Shown: positions 49,601 to 64,000, counted from the stretch's first letter. The stretch is DNA of 64,000 bases from Cardiocondyla obscurior (GCF_019399895.1 NC_091865.1:3849001-3913000), one strand, 5' to 3'. The notes: a model not told the origin generated them from the letters alone. Made by a program: numbers and translations.

Positions 49601-51978
49601 CTGTAAAAGCTTTAAGAGGGCATACGAGCGTTACCTCACGCGTGCGTAATCTTCGAATGTCTACATTTCTCGTTACGTATGACATACAATATCTGTATGC
49701 ATTTCAGAGCAAATATGTAATATCATCTCCAAGTTTTTATCAAAACGATCCCGTATTCTTAATTCGCGGATCACGTTTAATTTTTCGCAATATGTTTTTT
49801 TTTATCTGTAACAACTTTTCACGGAAAAAAAGTTACGATCGAGATATTACCGTTTGATTGTTTTTTGACATTGTCAGCACGATATCACGATTCTGATCAC
49901 TGTTATAAATAAGCAAACAGCAAACATTAGTGTTCGATCGATTTCACAATGCGCCGCGACATTCTTTTCCGATGGATATTCGTGCGCGCATCTTAAAAGA
50001 AAGACCTTAAAAATCCATTTTGCACAGGCCATTAGGCACACATGTTAGCCAAACATCTCCTGTTCCAAAGCAAACTACGTCCTAGAGGTTTTTCACGAAA
50101 AGTCGTCGAATTTCTCCAGTTCGTAGGGCACAGATCCGCTTACCGGAGAAACTTGCGCGAGATAAAACGCGGAAATATTGAGAAAAGTGAAGATGAATGT
50201 ATGCGCCATTTATGATAATGTCACCGTTATGTTATCAAGTAATAAAAAGAACCTAGGTCTTTATGAATTTGTTAGAAACAAGGAACGGTGTAAAACAGAC
50301 AGAAGGGTTTCAAATATTTGCTTAGGAAGTGTCAAGAATTAGTGATGACATGTCAGCCTGCGTGAAACATCGAGTTTCGCCTGGGCAAGCATTGGCGTGT
50401 TTGAAAGATAAAAAAAAAACAAAGAAAAGAAAACATTTGTTTAATCTAAAACTTAAAATAAATATTAGAAAGTAAGATGTAACTTTTGCCACCGAAAGCA
50501 GACATTTATAGCGATACGAATTAAGATAATTAAAAAACATAAAATACCGAATTGAAATTCAAAATCGCGAAAAGTAGAATTTTTTTTTTTTTAGATATGA
50601 AGCTTTGATTAGAGTATCGTCTACGTCTTACGTGTAATATTTGTGGCGAAAGCAATCCTAGCCCGTGAACAGATACAGCTAGGATAAAAGAGTATTCCTC
50701 CCTTTTCTTTTATACGTATAGTAGCTACTGGCACCATAGTCGCTTCCCTCCGCGCGTTATAACGATCCACTCTGCAGGAATATCTCTATCCACCTGTCTA
50801 CGTCCATATCCTGCAGACAAAATTGTCTTTCGAAGAAGTGGCTTACAAATATATTTCAATAGAAACGTAATATTCCGAAGTCAGTTGTATTGGCTCTTCT
50901 TGAACCGTTTCTTGGTTTGCCCCGGACCCTTTTTCTTCTCAAAGGGATTTGCTACTGCTCCATAGACGTGTACGTATCATACATTCGTCATATCCAAGCG
51001 ACAAAGTAATATTGTCCCCACTTCTACACGAGATCTTGTAAAGCCGACGATACGAAGTATCGCAGACGACACGGGGCGTATACGTCGTGTTAAAAAATGT
51101 GCGTGTTTCTTTCTTGAATGGAAAATACTTGAACAAACGCGAGACTTCGATACAATCGTGCTGCACGATATTTCGATTTCAATGGAAATTGGGTGCACTT
51201 TCGCCTGTACATGTCTTCATAGGTTCTTGAAATAACAACGGATCGGTTTTGAACGATAAATAAGTACAATCTCATTTTGAACAAAGCAAACACTTTTAAG
51301 TAGAAATTTTTCTAATAAATTCAAAAACTTAAAAAAAAATTTTTTTTTTTTTTATTCTTATTAATGTTTTACTGTGCATTAAAAACAAGTAAAATCTTAA
51401 ATTACATTTATGTCTACGTTTTTTTAATTTATAGTTTACATTATTAGCGTTATACAAATTTAATATTCACGCATGAAATTTGTGCACGTTAAATGTTATA
51501 CCTATTATTTTTGTGTTATATATTATATATTGTAGATAAAAATGAAAATAATACGCGGCATTATTATTTCAAACAATTTAAATTTATTTAAACTTATGGC
51601 AGATTTAAATATAAATTTAATCATTTAATTCCATACAAGATGTAATGTTCACTCTTGGAAGAATTGTTTGCCAGAATAACATTGTACACACTATCTATAG
51701 GATTATTATGTTTGTCCATTGAATTTCTTCTCAGGATGTAGCATATGGTTCGTACCTTATTTTTTTCATTTTACATCGTGACGTATCCCGAGTGCTGACA
51801 TTCCGGAGGGTTGCGACAGTCGTGAACTTTTGTCAATATTGATCCCCCTCTCTTTACTCGCGAGGGACGTACGCGTTCGACTAACGTATGTCTTCGATTT
51901 TCAGAAGCTTTAATGCGTTTCGTAAATCTCACGTTTCAAGGTATTAAATGTTGGCAGCAGAGTAGATATCGTCGGTAT

Positions 51979-52305
51979 CCCTATTAAGTTAGCCCTCTCA
52001 TCAACAAAAAAAAAATTAATTCAACGCTTAGGTATCTTCAAAGTACTCTTAATCGTGAACATATTAGCCCGGTTAGAAGGTAGCACCTAATTTTTTTTGA
52101 CCATATTCATTCTTGGCGACTTCGCGCGGAATCGCCAAGAGTGAAGTTAGATTTAACTTTAAGCTAGCCCCCTCCCTCCCCATTTTGAACTTCATTTTCT
52201 GCTAAATCTTTCGAACTCCAAATTTTTATTTGTAGCACCTAATTAGCACCTAATTATTTCATAAATAAAACTTTTTTTCGTTGGTGGGGGCTAACTTAGT
52301 AGGAG
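51979..52305. mobile_element. Candidate MITE with ~30-bp terminal inverted repeats
   Basis: The left end CCTATTAAGTTAGCCCTCTC pairs with the right end, whose reverse complement reads CCTACTAAGTTAGCCCCCAC, followed on both sides by a poly-A/poly-T segment. TATC flanks the element on the right (52306-52309) and overlaps the left edge (51976-51979), a possible target duplication. Inside lie a 9-bp perfect hairpin (TCTTGGCGA ... TCGCCAAGA) and three copies of TAGCACCTAATT. It is about 325 bp and has no coding capacity. Confidence 0.75.
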
Positions 52306-55300
52306 TATCGTCGACGGCTGTCGTCAACGCATTAGTCGAGACATTAATGATGATATCGAGTTACTGTTGCGTCCTATCTCCGACGAGTCGATGCGACGAA
52401 ACAGCATGTAATCTGGTGGAAACTGCGAGGACGAAATCGCACATGTACACGCAGTCTGCTCGTTAGATAATCGCATTATTGCAACAGAGAAAGTATTGAG
52501 AATACAAAATACGATGCCGTGCAACAGGTTCGTTAAGCGTGATGCATCGCGAGTACATTCTTTTCAGCTGTGATAAAAAAAATCTGAGGTTATATTTAAA
52601 ATTTAATGAATTAAGGATTCTTTGAATTTTTATCTAAAAAAAAAATAATATATAAATAAAAATATATTATTCTTTATCCTTCAAATTTATAAAGACAGTA
52701 ATTTAGTTGATAATTTTACCGCATCAAAAAGTGACAATAAAAATTCACTGAATAATTAAAGTGATTAGTCACTAATTAGCAGTACTGTACTTATGACTAT
52801 TTGAAATACAGGTAGAAATATATAAAAAAGCCTACAATACTGACACATTATTGCGTGCAATATGCAGATACGCGCGATTCTGTAATATTTGAGACGGTAT
52901 ATTGATAAAAAGCGAGCACCGCAATATCTTCAAGAATTCTCCGGGAAAATGTAAGACATTCTTTATGTCTTCTATTGCCGACTGTAATGTATATTATTAC
53001 GCTATCTCCGTTTTTATTACGTTACCTCCTGCTCCAATGGCATCGCAGTTATTAAACGGTCATTACTTCGGCATCTCGATTCGATAAAAATATGCAGTTA
53101 TACATAAAGAAAAAATGATGTTAATTATTTTACAAAAGTCAATAGAAAAAACAAGGTTTAATATTAATCTCGTAGAAATCTGCAAAATAAAATTTAAATT
53201 AAAAAACATAATGCTTTATAGCAGAAAAGATAAATATACATATCCGAATCTTAGATTTCAGTTTAAGTTTTCTTGTTAATAATTTCGTTCAAGTTAAATG
53301 TTGAAGTTTCCTCGTAACTAAATCGATCTTCAAATCTTTCTCGAACGTCTCATTTTCTGCACGCTACATTTCCTGACTAGATGTACCGTAAATTAGCTAT
53401 AAAACAGTAAATACTTTTGCCATTAAAACTTTATCTCGTCTACAAATCTTAGGAAAATTCTTGTCGAATTAAACTTTTCTTTTTGAGGTGATATCTAAAT
53501 TCAAAAATACTACATTAGCCCAGTAGAAATATTAATTTTTTAATTTAATTTTTTTTTTTTTTTAATAGAAACACCGCGTTTCTGAAAACGATTAGCAAAG
53601 ACTGATGAAACGTGCTTCGAGCAGCTCTCGTGAAAGAAATCCGTGTTCGCGCAGAATTAGCTCCCGTTTAGTCGACCTGGCACATCATATACAATAGGCT
53701 AAAGGTTATAAATGTTCGCAACTGAAATGTAGCTCCAGCAGCTCTTTCAATATATCGCGGTGTGATGTATGAGTTCGTATTTTCCGGTTGGGTACGATGC
53801 CATCTTCCAGCCCCAAGTCGCAGTTTAAGGCGTTATTGCCGCGGCGAAGCGCCTGTTAAGAAGGGCTTCGTCTTCGTGGCTCGCCGCCGTTAACGACGTC
53901 GTTACGCGTACATCCACGGTCTCACCTTCGGCATCTACATTCGCACAGAAGACGAGCGCGTAAATGTACATACGCGCACGTGCTACTGCGGCGGATGCGT
54001 AAACGCGCGGCGGAACGAGCTTTTCACTGTTGCCCGAGACATCTGGTGACCACAGAAATTACGGCCTCCACTCGATCGGCGTTTCCGCTTCATCAACGAT
54101 CGTAAATCAAGATTAAAAGATCGTCGCGAGTCGAAATAAATCACGTAGCTTCGGATTCTTCGAAGGGTTTACCCAGTAATTCCGTAAGAATGCTTTCGTT
54201 AGCCTTTTTTAACAAGTCAATATCGGATTCACACCTTTCTTCAGTTTGTTTTGATCGATTCAAATTTATAATTCTTATTTGTAAAATAAAGTAAACAATA
54301 ATTATTTTAACGTTATAAGTCAGAAAAAATTAATTCACGATTTAATAAAATCGATGAGATCGAAACAATGTTGTGTCCCTTTACAAGAGTTCATAATTAT
54401 AAATTTTTTGATATCGCATTCGGGTCTTAATTTTAATAGTAATATAATTTTAATATAAATTAAAAATATTTTTTTTTTTTAAATTTTACTCTTCCTATAA
54501 ATGTATATGTATATTTAAAATTAAAATATGCATATTAAATACGTCAGACTGAATATATCTTGTTTATTATAAAGTTGAAATCCATTTTCATACATCGATA
54601 AAGGGTACAGCAATCTGAATTCGTACATAAAAATATTCTTTTTGATACAAACAGTTGAATGATGATAAACAACTAAAAATAACATGTATTTTTGTCTCGT
54701 GCTACGTCGAATTTTATCAAAAGCATCGCCAGACAAATTTCGAATAGAGAAGAAATATCGTCAGACTTCAAACGTTCCCATCGTCGCGTCTCTTACGTTT
54801 CTAGCGTCATAAAATTTCCGAAGAGTAGCGCCGAAGCAGGAAGCGCGAAAGGCCGTGACGTATTTTATGGACGTCGATTTGAATTTTAAATCTTTCGTGC
54901 GGTTTACACTTGACTAATTTTCAATGACGTTACCATCGGACACCCTCGCTCGTCCGATCGGTTCAATGCGCTTTATGAAATAATTAAACTCGCATCGCGA
55001 CAGATTAATCGTTGTAATGTTGAGGTTGCAATTTAACCTGTCTGCATACGAATAATGTCTCGATGTCGATAAGCTTACTTTTAGATCAGTATTGGTGGCG
55101 TCAACATTGACAAATGTTTGCCCATCATTTAGAAACAAATGAACAATATCTCATACGCTGTAACGTTCGTTGCAAATATTGACGCGATCAATACATACGC
55201 GGGCCTTTCATCCGGAAATCAAATTTCATATTTCGAGAATAGCTTCGATAAATAATTTGATAATGTCGTTTTAATTAATATTTTATTCTAATTTCGATAC

Positions 55301-58300
55301 CATTTTATTCTTTTTTTCCTTTTTTTCACAGCAAAAATTTACTGCTGAAAAATTTTGCAACTTGCATTTTCTGCGGACGTTTAAAAATGCAAAATAATTA
55401 ACGCAAGTTCGGAGCTTCCATTTAAATTGCATACGGGATGGCTTGTTGCGAAAAGCGGTTCGTTAACGTTTGATAGTCAATATTGATTACTCGGAAATTT
55501 TGCAGCATCGTATTATTTACCCCTTAAGCCGCAGTACTCGGTAACAGCGACGCGATTTGTCTCCCCGTCATAATTTGCAGAAGAGAACAAGTGCTTTTCC
55601 TCAAAATGAGCGGCGACGCGTGCGTTAATTTCACTCGGTTACCATTAAACTGTGCGTTCGAAGTATCGATATGGAGGGTCCGCGACGATACACAGTCACT
55701 TCATTCAATAGAATTCATAAAGATAACAGCAACACAACGGCCGATATCATTTTTATTTTATTCCCGTTGTGCCACATCCAGTTTTGTACGCGCGGAACAT
55801 CGGATTGCGTCGCACGTATTGTATATTCAAAGTCAGAGCGATACACTTTATTATTATTTCCTCAGATTTATCGCAGTTGTTGGAAAAAGTAGACTCGAAG
55901 CTTAATCAAATTTTATGATGCTCTTTCTTTTACAATGCATTTAGTAATGTGAAAGCGATGAAAATGTATTGTGAACTGAAGTGATGTTCAATTCAGTGCG
56001 AACATTAAGTTTTTTTATAAAAAGGCACATTAAAAAATTTAACGTTTTTCTTCTTTACGATATCATATCTACAGTATAAAGGAAGTAACAAATCACAGAA
56101 ATTATATCTCTAATGACGTTGCGATCTTACTACTTGATCATCGTGACATGGCGAGGGACGTGGAGCGCCGGAGATCCTTAGGTGTCAGAGAACACGCGGA
56201 GAGAACGGCGCTCGTCAGCTAATGAGTCGGTCGCTTTGAAACGAGGTGCTTGTCTCTTTTCGCGCGTGCTTTGCGAGATCGTACGTGGGACGCGCGGGCA
56301 CGCGAAGTTATGGTAATAATTAATTTCAAAGTCACTTTGAAGCCAGCTGCGACGTACACCTCCGTCTCCGAGTGGAAACATAATATAAGCGCCGAGGACG
56401 GATATCTACGCGCTCGCGCATACGTTTGTTCGCGTTCGCGGATCTAGAGTCGCACCATCCCACATCTGAGTGTCGTCACCGACGCCCAGTTTTGGTTAAC
56501 CTACGTTTCGCACAATGTGTGCACTGGTATAAACGGTTCGGCGATTTGATGAGAATTTGAGTCAATTAACGTTTCCACGCGCGCTGACGTGAATTATAAA
56601 CAAAGCGTTTATATTAGGGCATTACGAAAGGGCAGCCGTCGCGCTAACGAGCGGACCACGTAAAAGGCGGATTTAAATGTTTTCGAGGCGATTAGTTGCG
56701 GCGAACGTGAGAGGATTATTTGATGGCGATTGTTGCAATCACTGGTGAGAATAATGCGATTTCTTTGCAGCTTAAATTAATTTTAAAAGAAAAGAGGAAA
56801 AAAAACCTCCGATACTCCACCACAAAAGTTCTTTCTTTGAATTAAAATCTTTTGTGTTGTGATAAATGAAAGTTTAACAATAATTTTGTATTTGATGACA
56901 TAATAGGTACGCAATATTACAAACAATAGATTGGATTTTTTTTTTGAAAAGCGCGTCAGATATTTATATGTAATTTTATTACATGTTGTATATGTACAAA
57001 TAATAGATTTATTTTTATTTTAAATTTTTAATATTGGAAAGTATGCAATTAAATATTTATAAGTTTCCGCATATTTTTAAATATTCTAATATGGTGCTTA
57101 GCTGATATTGTATTTTCGACATCTTTTAATATTTATAATTTTTGACAATATTTCTGACGGTTTCTGGATTAAATAATTTTAACGATTTTAAACTCAATTT
57201 AAAGTGACGACAGTATATATCTATATGTTCATACTCAAATATAAAGTTATGTTAAATGCATTCAAGTGCCTTAGTAAAAAGATATTCAGATTCAGTCATC
57301 GTGCATTTACGACATCAAGTCACCGCTCTGACACGTGTCTTTCTTGCTGACGGATGACAGATGTCCGTAACACGTGTCGTAAACGTAGGAAAAAAAAAAA
57401 AAAAAAACGCTCTTCGATCGGAGGTCGTGACACGCTGTTTATTCTCGCACTAGTTCTTTCGAATATTTTAGAATACACAAATATATAAAAGTGATCGCGA
57501 CGAAATCGATACCGACGTAAGTAACTTGCGGTGTTTAGAAGACGACGTAATTAAGAGCCATACACGAATATCGCGAAGATAAACCTTGAAATAACGTGTA
57601 GACGGGAAAAAGATAGGAGACTGAGGGAGTAGCCTCTTCACATAGTGAAGATCAAAGAAAAAACGTGACGTACATTTATATTGGAAAAGAGAGAGCTGAC
57701 AAAAGAAGGAAAAAGACGAAATTTTTTACAGTAAGTCAGAGCATCAAAACAGCTGTTGGTGTAATTTTAGTTTATGAAGTTTGTCTAGTACTAGAAGAAG
57801 TAGCGGCTCTTCATTAAAATTAGATTATGGTTGGTATATCGCAATCAATAATAGTCTGTGAAACTCATCAGAAACCCAGGTAGTAAAGCGAATCATTTTT
57901 TATTCCATGTCGATAAAAAAAAAAAATCCCTTGAAAGTGCGCACAGAAGTAAATTTATTCGTAATAATAATTCTATTTTAATACTTTGGCTCACGATTAT
58001 ATGTTTTTGTAAATATCACCAATCGGTTTGAGGGAATATCGCGATAAACTTACGCAACTTTAAACGAGATACACCTTGGAAACACCGAGAGCCGTATTAA
58101 TTCTTATGCCAATAAAATTTCTTCGCAGGCTCGTAATTTCAATACGCCACGAAGTAATTCTCGGCCGAAGATACTTCGACACTATACTTCGTCCTAGAGC
58201 TCGAGTTAAGTAAAAGTTTGGCGTTACGGCGCCTTATAAATCAGAAGCCCGAACTTTCTCACGGGATAACTCCTTAAACTTACTTTTTAACTCTAGCTTT

Positions 58301-61300
58301 CCTCGAGAGTAACAACCCAATTTATGCAGATTATGGACGCGGATCCGAAGCCGATCCGAATGCGAGATGGGTCTTTGTTAAAAAGAGACTCGCATAAAGT
58401 GCCTACAATTTAACACATTTCCATAATATTTTATATAACACCTTATAAAGATTATTATTATCAAACACACTTGAATATAGTAATTATCATCTCCACTTTA
58501 TCACGCTTATTAACTTGAATGAGATCGTAAAATCCCCCGCTCGTTTTTATTGGCAATACCCAAGACGTGTTTTGTGGCGAGCGATCATTAAAGAACATCC
58601 CTCGAAACGGGATAGCAGAAAACGTAGGAAGCGTGTCCCTAATTCCTCATGTCTGTCTACGGAAATTTCGCATTCGCTAGCCTCCTCGTTCCCTCGTGCC
58701 CATCTAGAAGTCCGCCGGCTATTAAATCTTGCCGACCGGCAAAAACTCCTTCCGAATTCTATTTGTCTTTCCACCCGTCCTCTTATCCCCCGGCCGTGGA
58801 AGAAGTCCAGCCACTTCCGTCGGTTTTCCGAGTTCGTCTCGAAGTTCCGGCGACCAAACGCTAATCGGTCTAGACTCCGTTTTCTGCTCGTCCTCCCTTC
58901 CCCTCCGTCTGTCCTACGAAATCCTCGTTTTCCTTCCTCGACACTTCTTCGTCAGGATATGGCGAAACGAAGCCACGGAGCGCACAGTTGAGACGATTTT
59001 CTTGCCCCTCGAGTATTTCGTTTCTCCGTGTGACGCGTCAGCAATTGGTGGGCAGGATAAATGGAGAACTCAATCGGTTTCCTTATGACACGTGCGAGTT
59101 TTCCGACCGCCGTCCGGACGCTAACATGCGTTCGTTATTTCTATTAGAACGGACACGCGTCGGTGGAGGTGTGAACTCTTCCGAAGGGTTAATCTTGTTT
59201 TCATATATCGGCATATATGTATACAAACAACGAAATATTAGATATCGAAAAAAGTAATCAATCATACGTATAGATATCGGATATCTAAAATACATACAAA
59301 TAATTAATTTTAACATATTTAGTGTAAAGCGTCATAGTTTCGAATTAAAACTTATTATATTAAATTACATTTTGTGCGACATTAATTTTCTATAAATACA
59401 TGATCGTCGTTAGGTATCGCATTATTGTGATATTAAATTGATATAATAGGGCTTTTCTATTATGTAGATGTACATTAATAATACACTTAAGTTTAATTAC
59501 ACGAGTAAAGTACGTTTATATTTAATGCATGAAACGGGGAAGCTCAAACCGCGTTTAAAAGCTGTGACAGTTGAAACAAATATAAATGGACTCATTATAA
59601 TTCATAACCGGTTTCTAATGATCGTAATGTTAAATATTTAACAAGTGTAGTATTATTACGTAGTTATGGAAATATTAATTAAAGGACAATGCCTGAATGT
59701 CCTATAAGTATTTAAATGGTAGTTAATTCCCCGTTTTAATTATTCCACCGTAAAAGCTATAATTTTTTTAACATTTTTTTTCCACAATCTTACTTTGAAG
59801 GTCTTATTAAACTTCTTCCGCCGTGCGCTATTGTCACACAGATATATCCATGACGGAGCAGCGTCCGATAAGTTCAATATTGACACGGCGCTGGCTTATC
59901 ACTCGTACGCAACATTAATCACGATATCGCTCCGAGCACGTCACTCGCAAGAAAGTATATTCCCTAACCCGCTTCGCGTTTTCTCACCGCGCGGATGTAT
60001 CTAACCGATAATACGGTACGAGAGGTGAGGCACGAGAATAGAAAAAGGTGCTGAGAGAAATCGGGGGAGTCCTTTTTTTTTTTTTTTTTTCTTGTTCTTT
60101 TTTTCTCCCCCTTTACTTTTAAATAAAGTCATCCAGCAGGCATTCTCTAATGGCAAATCTATAATGGCTCCGCGTACCTTTTCCCCTTCGCGCAACGTTC
60201 TGCTCCTATCGTTCTTCGTTTTTGTGCGCCACTCTCGGTCATGTCGGGTTTCGTTTCAGCTCCGCAACGACTAGGGCCCTTCCCTTCTTGTTCCCCGGCA
60301 CCAGTTTCTCTCGCTCGTCGCCTCTCGAGAAACGTCGAGTGGTGCGAAGCAAACGGCGACACCAAGAACCGATCGATCGTCGGATGCAACGCGATAATCC
60401 CACGTGGAATATGTGGTCGCGTATCTAATCTCGGCGCGGCGGATGCGGCATGTTTGAGTGCGACGGTGGTATATAATACACACAGCGTGATAAACCGTGT
60501 ACGAAGAATGTATCCGTGCGTCGGCGTATCCGCATGGCGTGTTTAAGATCGCTAGTATTACGCGCGGTGATTGATTTTTTAGAGTGCCAGGAGAATAAAG
60601 CCGCGCATCCGGACGGAAAGCGTTTAGTAACATGATTTTTATCGAACACACGGTGAAATGTACACCTAAATTTCAGTTTGAATATAAAACACGGATTTTT
60701 TAATCGTATATGAATCGTAATCGACTCGTCCGTAATGAAAATCCGAGATTGACAATTCCGTAACCTTTTATTTAGTAAAAATATTTTTAATTAATGTGGA
60801 AATTCTTTGCATACAAATTTTTAATGTGCTCGAAAATAATATCGTCGACATTGTTTCGTCAATTCGTATTGTTTTTCGCATCGACGGTCATTATCGAAAT
60901 TTTCGTTATCTAGCGCGGCAGTAAATGCGGCAGTAAAACTTAAATGAAACATAAACGTCCGTGACATGCCAATAAATGCTTCAGCACACAAAATGTTAAA
61001 TGCACGCATCAAATTGGATAATTGAAACCCGTAAACGAGCAAGGTTCGCTGGTCGTTAATAATTATCCGACGATTGAATCGTTATCGAAAGAACGGAGCA
61101 TTATGCTTAAGCGAGCGCGCCAACCGGGGCGCAATCGCTGCCTAAACGAATACTTATCACTTTATGACGTGAGTGCGTTTACGATAGTAATAGGCAAATA
61201 CGTAAAACATGGAAAAGCGAATAATTCGATGAGGGTTCCGAAATGAGTCGTTTCGCCGAATTGGTCGAAACGCTTCGACGTGGCTCCGTGTTACGCTAAA

Positions 61301-64000
61301 CCGCCGGACCTGCTTTGCAGTTCTCTACGGCTTTATCTTCGCAATGGTGGTCCTATCTTGAACACCGCGGCCGAGATTGCCACGCAGGTCGTTATCGTTT
61401 TATGAATAACAGTTCTCGAAATTGCCCCGACCAATGTGCATACTCTATCTCGAACTATGTAACTGTACGCCATGTGTACCCCAAGTATGCGTATACACTT
61501 TGCACAGGTTCGCTCTTAGTGTCCGGTTAGTATAGGATATCGAGTGAAATACTTCAAAATGGGGCACCTACTCCGGGTGCAGGTGCATTATTTACGACGT
61601 ACAATCGTTTGCACGTAAAACGTAACCTTATGAGAATATATTTTGCCGCTTAATAGCGCACCAATATTCTCGCCTGCGCCCGCGTCGCGACAAACTTTAA
61701 AATGAAATATACAAATATCGAACTTAAGATCATAAAAAATTTAGAAGTCTAATGTCTGTTACTATTTTTACTGAAAACTTTTTTCGGGAGAGAAAAAAAA
61801 TTAAAAATTTATTTTTCGTATTTTTTTAATTACAGTATGCTTCCCACTGTTTAAAATATACAACCACGTTAATTTCTCATTATTTTTGCTTACTATAAAA
61901 TAAAGAACAAGAATTAACGGCCGTCTAATATCATCAAATAATTATCGGCATTAAAAGACGTAATGCGCGATGTGACTGTCGGTAGTTTTCACTTCCTGTT
62001 CGCGGGAATCGTGCTTCATTCATATTTTGTTAGCTTAACCGTCTGATGCATTATCATAGGACTTTGCTGAGATTGCGAAGAAGTTTACATCGCGCCGACG
62101 AGACTTTCCCCCGTTGTTCATCCCACGTGAACGCGAGACGTTAATTACATCGGCCGATTTAATGTCTGCAGTTAAGGTGCAATAAAGTCGGTCGTGAAGG
62201 ATTGGAAAATAAATTCGTGCCCGCCGACACGCGCGGAGGCGGCGTTCAGTAGATTTGCGTAAAGTATGGAAATAACTCGTAACATAAACTTGATGATGTA
62301 CAGCCAGAGAACCGTATAAGCGACGCAAGGGAGCCTCTTCCTTTTTAAGGCGACGCTGTTGATTTAAGGACCAACAAAATTGCGCGTTTTTACGGAACAC
62401 AAAGCAAAGGTTGCCTCTCAAAGCGATCCCGGCACGCAATTTCGTGCTTTTCTCGGTAGAGTTAAATGTGACGTAATTTCATTCGCGCATCGCGCATCCG
62501 TTGTGCCTATTCCAACCAGTGCATCACCTGTTTTAAGCATCGATGTACTTGCAAAAATAACGCGGTCGAAAATTATTTATATTTTGCTTTATGTTTCGAA
62601 AAAAAACTTCACTTTTTGAGGATTATTATTGCATATTGCAAAGCTACATATATTTCCTCGGTGCAACATTAATATAAACGCAGTAAAAAAGATTTTACAA
62701 GGTGAAAAGATTCAAAAGGCGTCATTAATGAATAAAATGTTCGATTCGTGATGTGTTCTCTCCCCTTTCATTGACGACTGTTCTCGCTACTATCCCTCTG
62801 TCGAATTACGTTTTGCGTATCAAATCGTTACTCTGTACGTCATTAATATACTCTGTGATACGTTTAGATTTCATCTTTTAATCGCAGCAATTAAAAAAAT
62901 AATTACGACGCGCTGATACCAATTAAAACTTTATATCCCGTATATTCTCGCGCTTTATATTTTTTTTTACACGCATAAACTCGACACCCCTTCTTAACTT
63001 TTCTTCTTGCCCTTTCTTGTTTGTTTTCCCGTTTTCTGCCTCTCATTCCGATTACCATTGCTGACTGTTTTTTTTTTTTTATGTGCACGCGCTCATTTGC
63101 AAACGTCGCCGTTTCGACTGCCATTTCGATTCTCTCTTTGTTTCATTCTCTTACGGAGTCGTGAGCAAACTAATTATAAAAATGTTGGCCCGTATACGAG
63201 GGAATAACCCTCGTTGAAATAAACAGCTCCTGGCGTTAAGCGCGTTTTCGACGAAAACGAGAAGAGGCTCGGTCGAAAGAATATCGTTCCCCACACTCTT
63301 TCTCATGTAAATCATTTTTGCGCGGTGTATTCGGCTTCGTCGGCGAACGAACTCGTTTAAACCCGACGGCGTTGTAATATTTCTTCGTCCCTCTCTTTCT
63401 ATCTTTCGGAACTAATTAGAGATGCACTTAATAATGCCTATTTAAGTCGAACAAAATAATGAGTTCGGATACGTTACTAAATGCTGCTTGAAAGAAATAT
63501 ATAATTTTTCTTGATTATTGTTATCTTGAATATTATAATGATTTTAATTTTTAATCTTTTAATTTAACTGCTGTTATCTGTTACGAGGATAGGTTCTAAT
63601 AAAATCATAATTTTGAAAAATACATTTTTTTAATAAAAAAATTAGGCTTTACATGCTGCATGATTATTTGCATTTTAAGGCTATTTTAGAGTTGTATTGC
63701 TACACGCGAAACTCGTTTTCATCGCATATGCATATGCTTGGGAACAGCGATCGATTTCCATCTACCAAGCAACGCTTCACTTCGTCGGAACGCATTTCTA
63801 AAAGGCGAATTTGAAACGTCGACGATTTAGATTTAGCGTTAAAAATGAGTTTATATCATGGAAAAGGATTTCCTACCGCTCTTGATTCGTTTGCCGGTAA
63901 AAAGCTCGATCCTGTCCTGTAAATGCAATATGATTGCCTGCTGACATTCTACATTTTATAGAACTGAAATATAGCTGGCGGTTATTTCGTATTGTAGCGT

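Larger units (their letters stand above)
48107..64000 (+). other. Long intron of the LRR gene, continuing past the window end
   Basis: No exon with an LRR pattern (LxxLxLxxN) was found on the plus strand through to 64,000. GC-rich islands occur near 53,600-54,180, 56,150-56,480, 58,520-59,180 and 60,160-60,640. A candidate MITE lies at 51979-52305. Frames in the islands mostly lack an ATG or any family signature. Open frames at 58515-59088 begin with non-ATG codons and look compositional. Confidence 0.5.

Noticed and set aside
50776..50818. CTGCAGGAATAT ... ATATCCTGCAG inverted repeat
   Set aside because: Short and interrupted; expected by chance in a window of this size.
57325..57385. Two ACACGTGT palindromes forming an inverted pair
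   Set aside because: Each is an ordinary E-box palindrome; the spacing between them shows no further pairing, so a special structure is not supported.
58515..59088. Overlapping plus-strand frames up to 158 codons
   Set aside because: The longest starts with TTG; the region is pyrimidine-rich, which removes stop codons by composition, and two frames are open at once.

Overview
The window looks like nuclear DNA of an insect, most likely a hymenopteran such as an ant. The reasons are intron-bearing genes with GT-AG introns, an AT-rich background broken by CpG-rich islands, insect-type core promoter motifs, and protein families with insect counterparts (a Not-type homeobox gene, an Unc-13-4/BAIAP3 gene, a trypsin-like protease, an LRR receptor). 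The species call is inference. Gene models were built by hand from reading frame, splice sites and matching splice phase. No search was run.

Left part (1-10,400). A small two-exon gene for an acidic protein (907-129, minus) lies next to a two-exon Not-type homeobox gene (3613-1658, minus) with an eh1 Groucho-binding motif and a Q50 homeodomain. Then come about 6.8 kb without a convincing gene. This stretch holds GC-rich blocks, including a 4161-4836 frame interrupted by a single TAG.

Middle (10,397-33,467, plus). A complete Unc-13-4/BAIAP3-type gene encodes C2A, a MUN domain and C2B. Its 5' end is the most interesting part. Two candidate first coding exons (10397-10857 and 18388-18488) end in the same splice phase and can both join the acidic exon at 22960. 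A third (27675-27806) can only join downstream of that exon. If all three are used, the products are 1274, 1154 and 1082 residues. Two complete genes lie on the opposite strand inside the long first intron: a secreted trypsin-like protease (13903-12420) and a 629-residue secreted protein of no recognised family (16605-14299).

Repeat block (about 34,000-38,660). Monomers of a roughly 198-bp satellite lie on both sides of a separate roughly 495-bp tandem repeat. One satellite monomer is split by a foldback element with arms of about 180 bp.

Right part (38,660-64,000, plus). A CpG-rich region looks like the promoter and 5' UTR of an LRR-type membrane or secreted protein. Its first coding exon (ATG at 47814, ending at 48106) carries a signal peptide and an LRRNT cap. 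The next exon is not visible before the window ends, so the following intron exceeds 15.8 kb. The 351 codons upstream of that ATG are stop-free in the same frame but contain no in-frame ATG. The intron holds a candidate MITE and several GC-rich islands. No tRNA, rRNA, CRISPR array or known miRNA was recognised.
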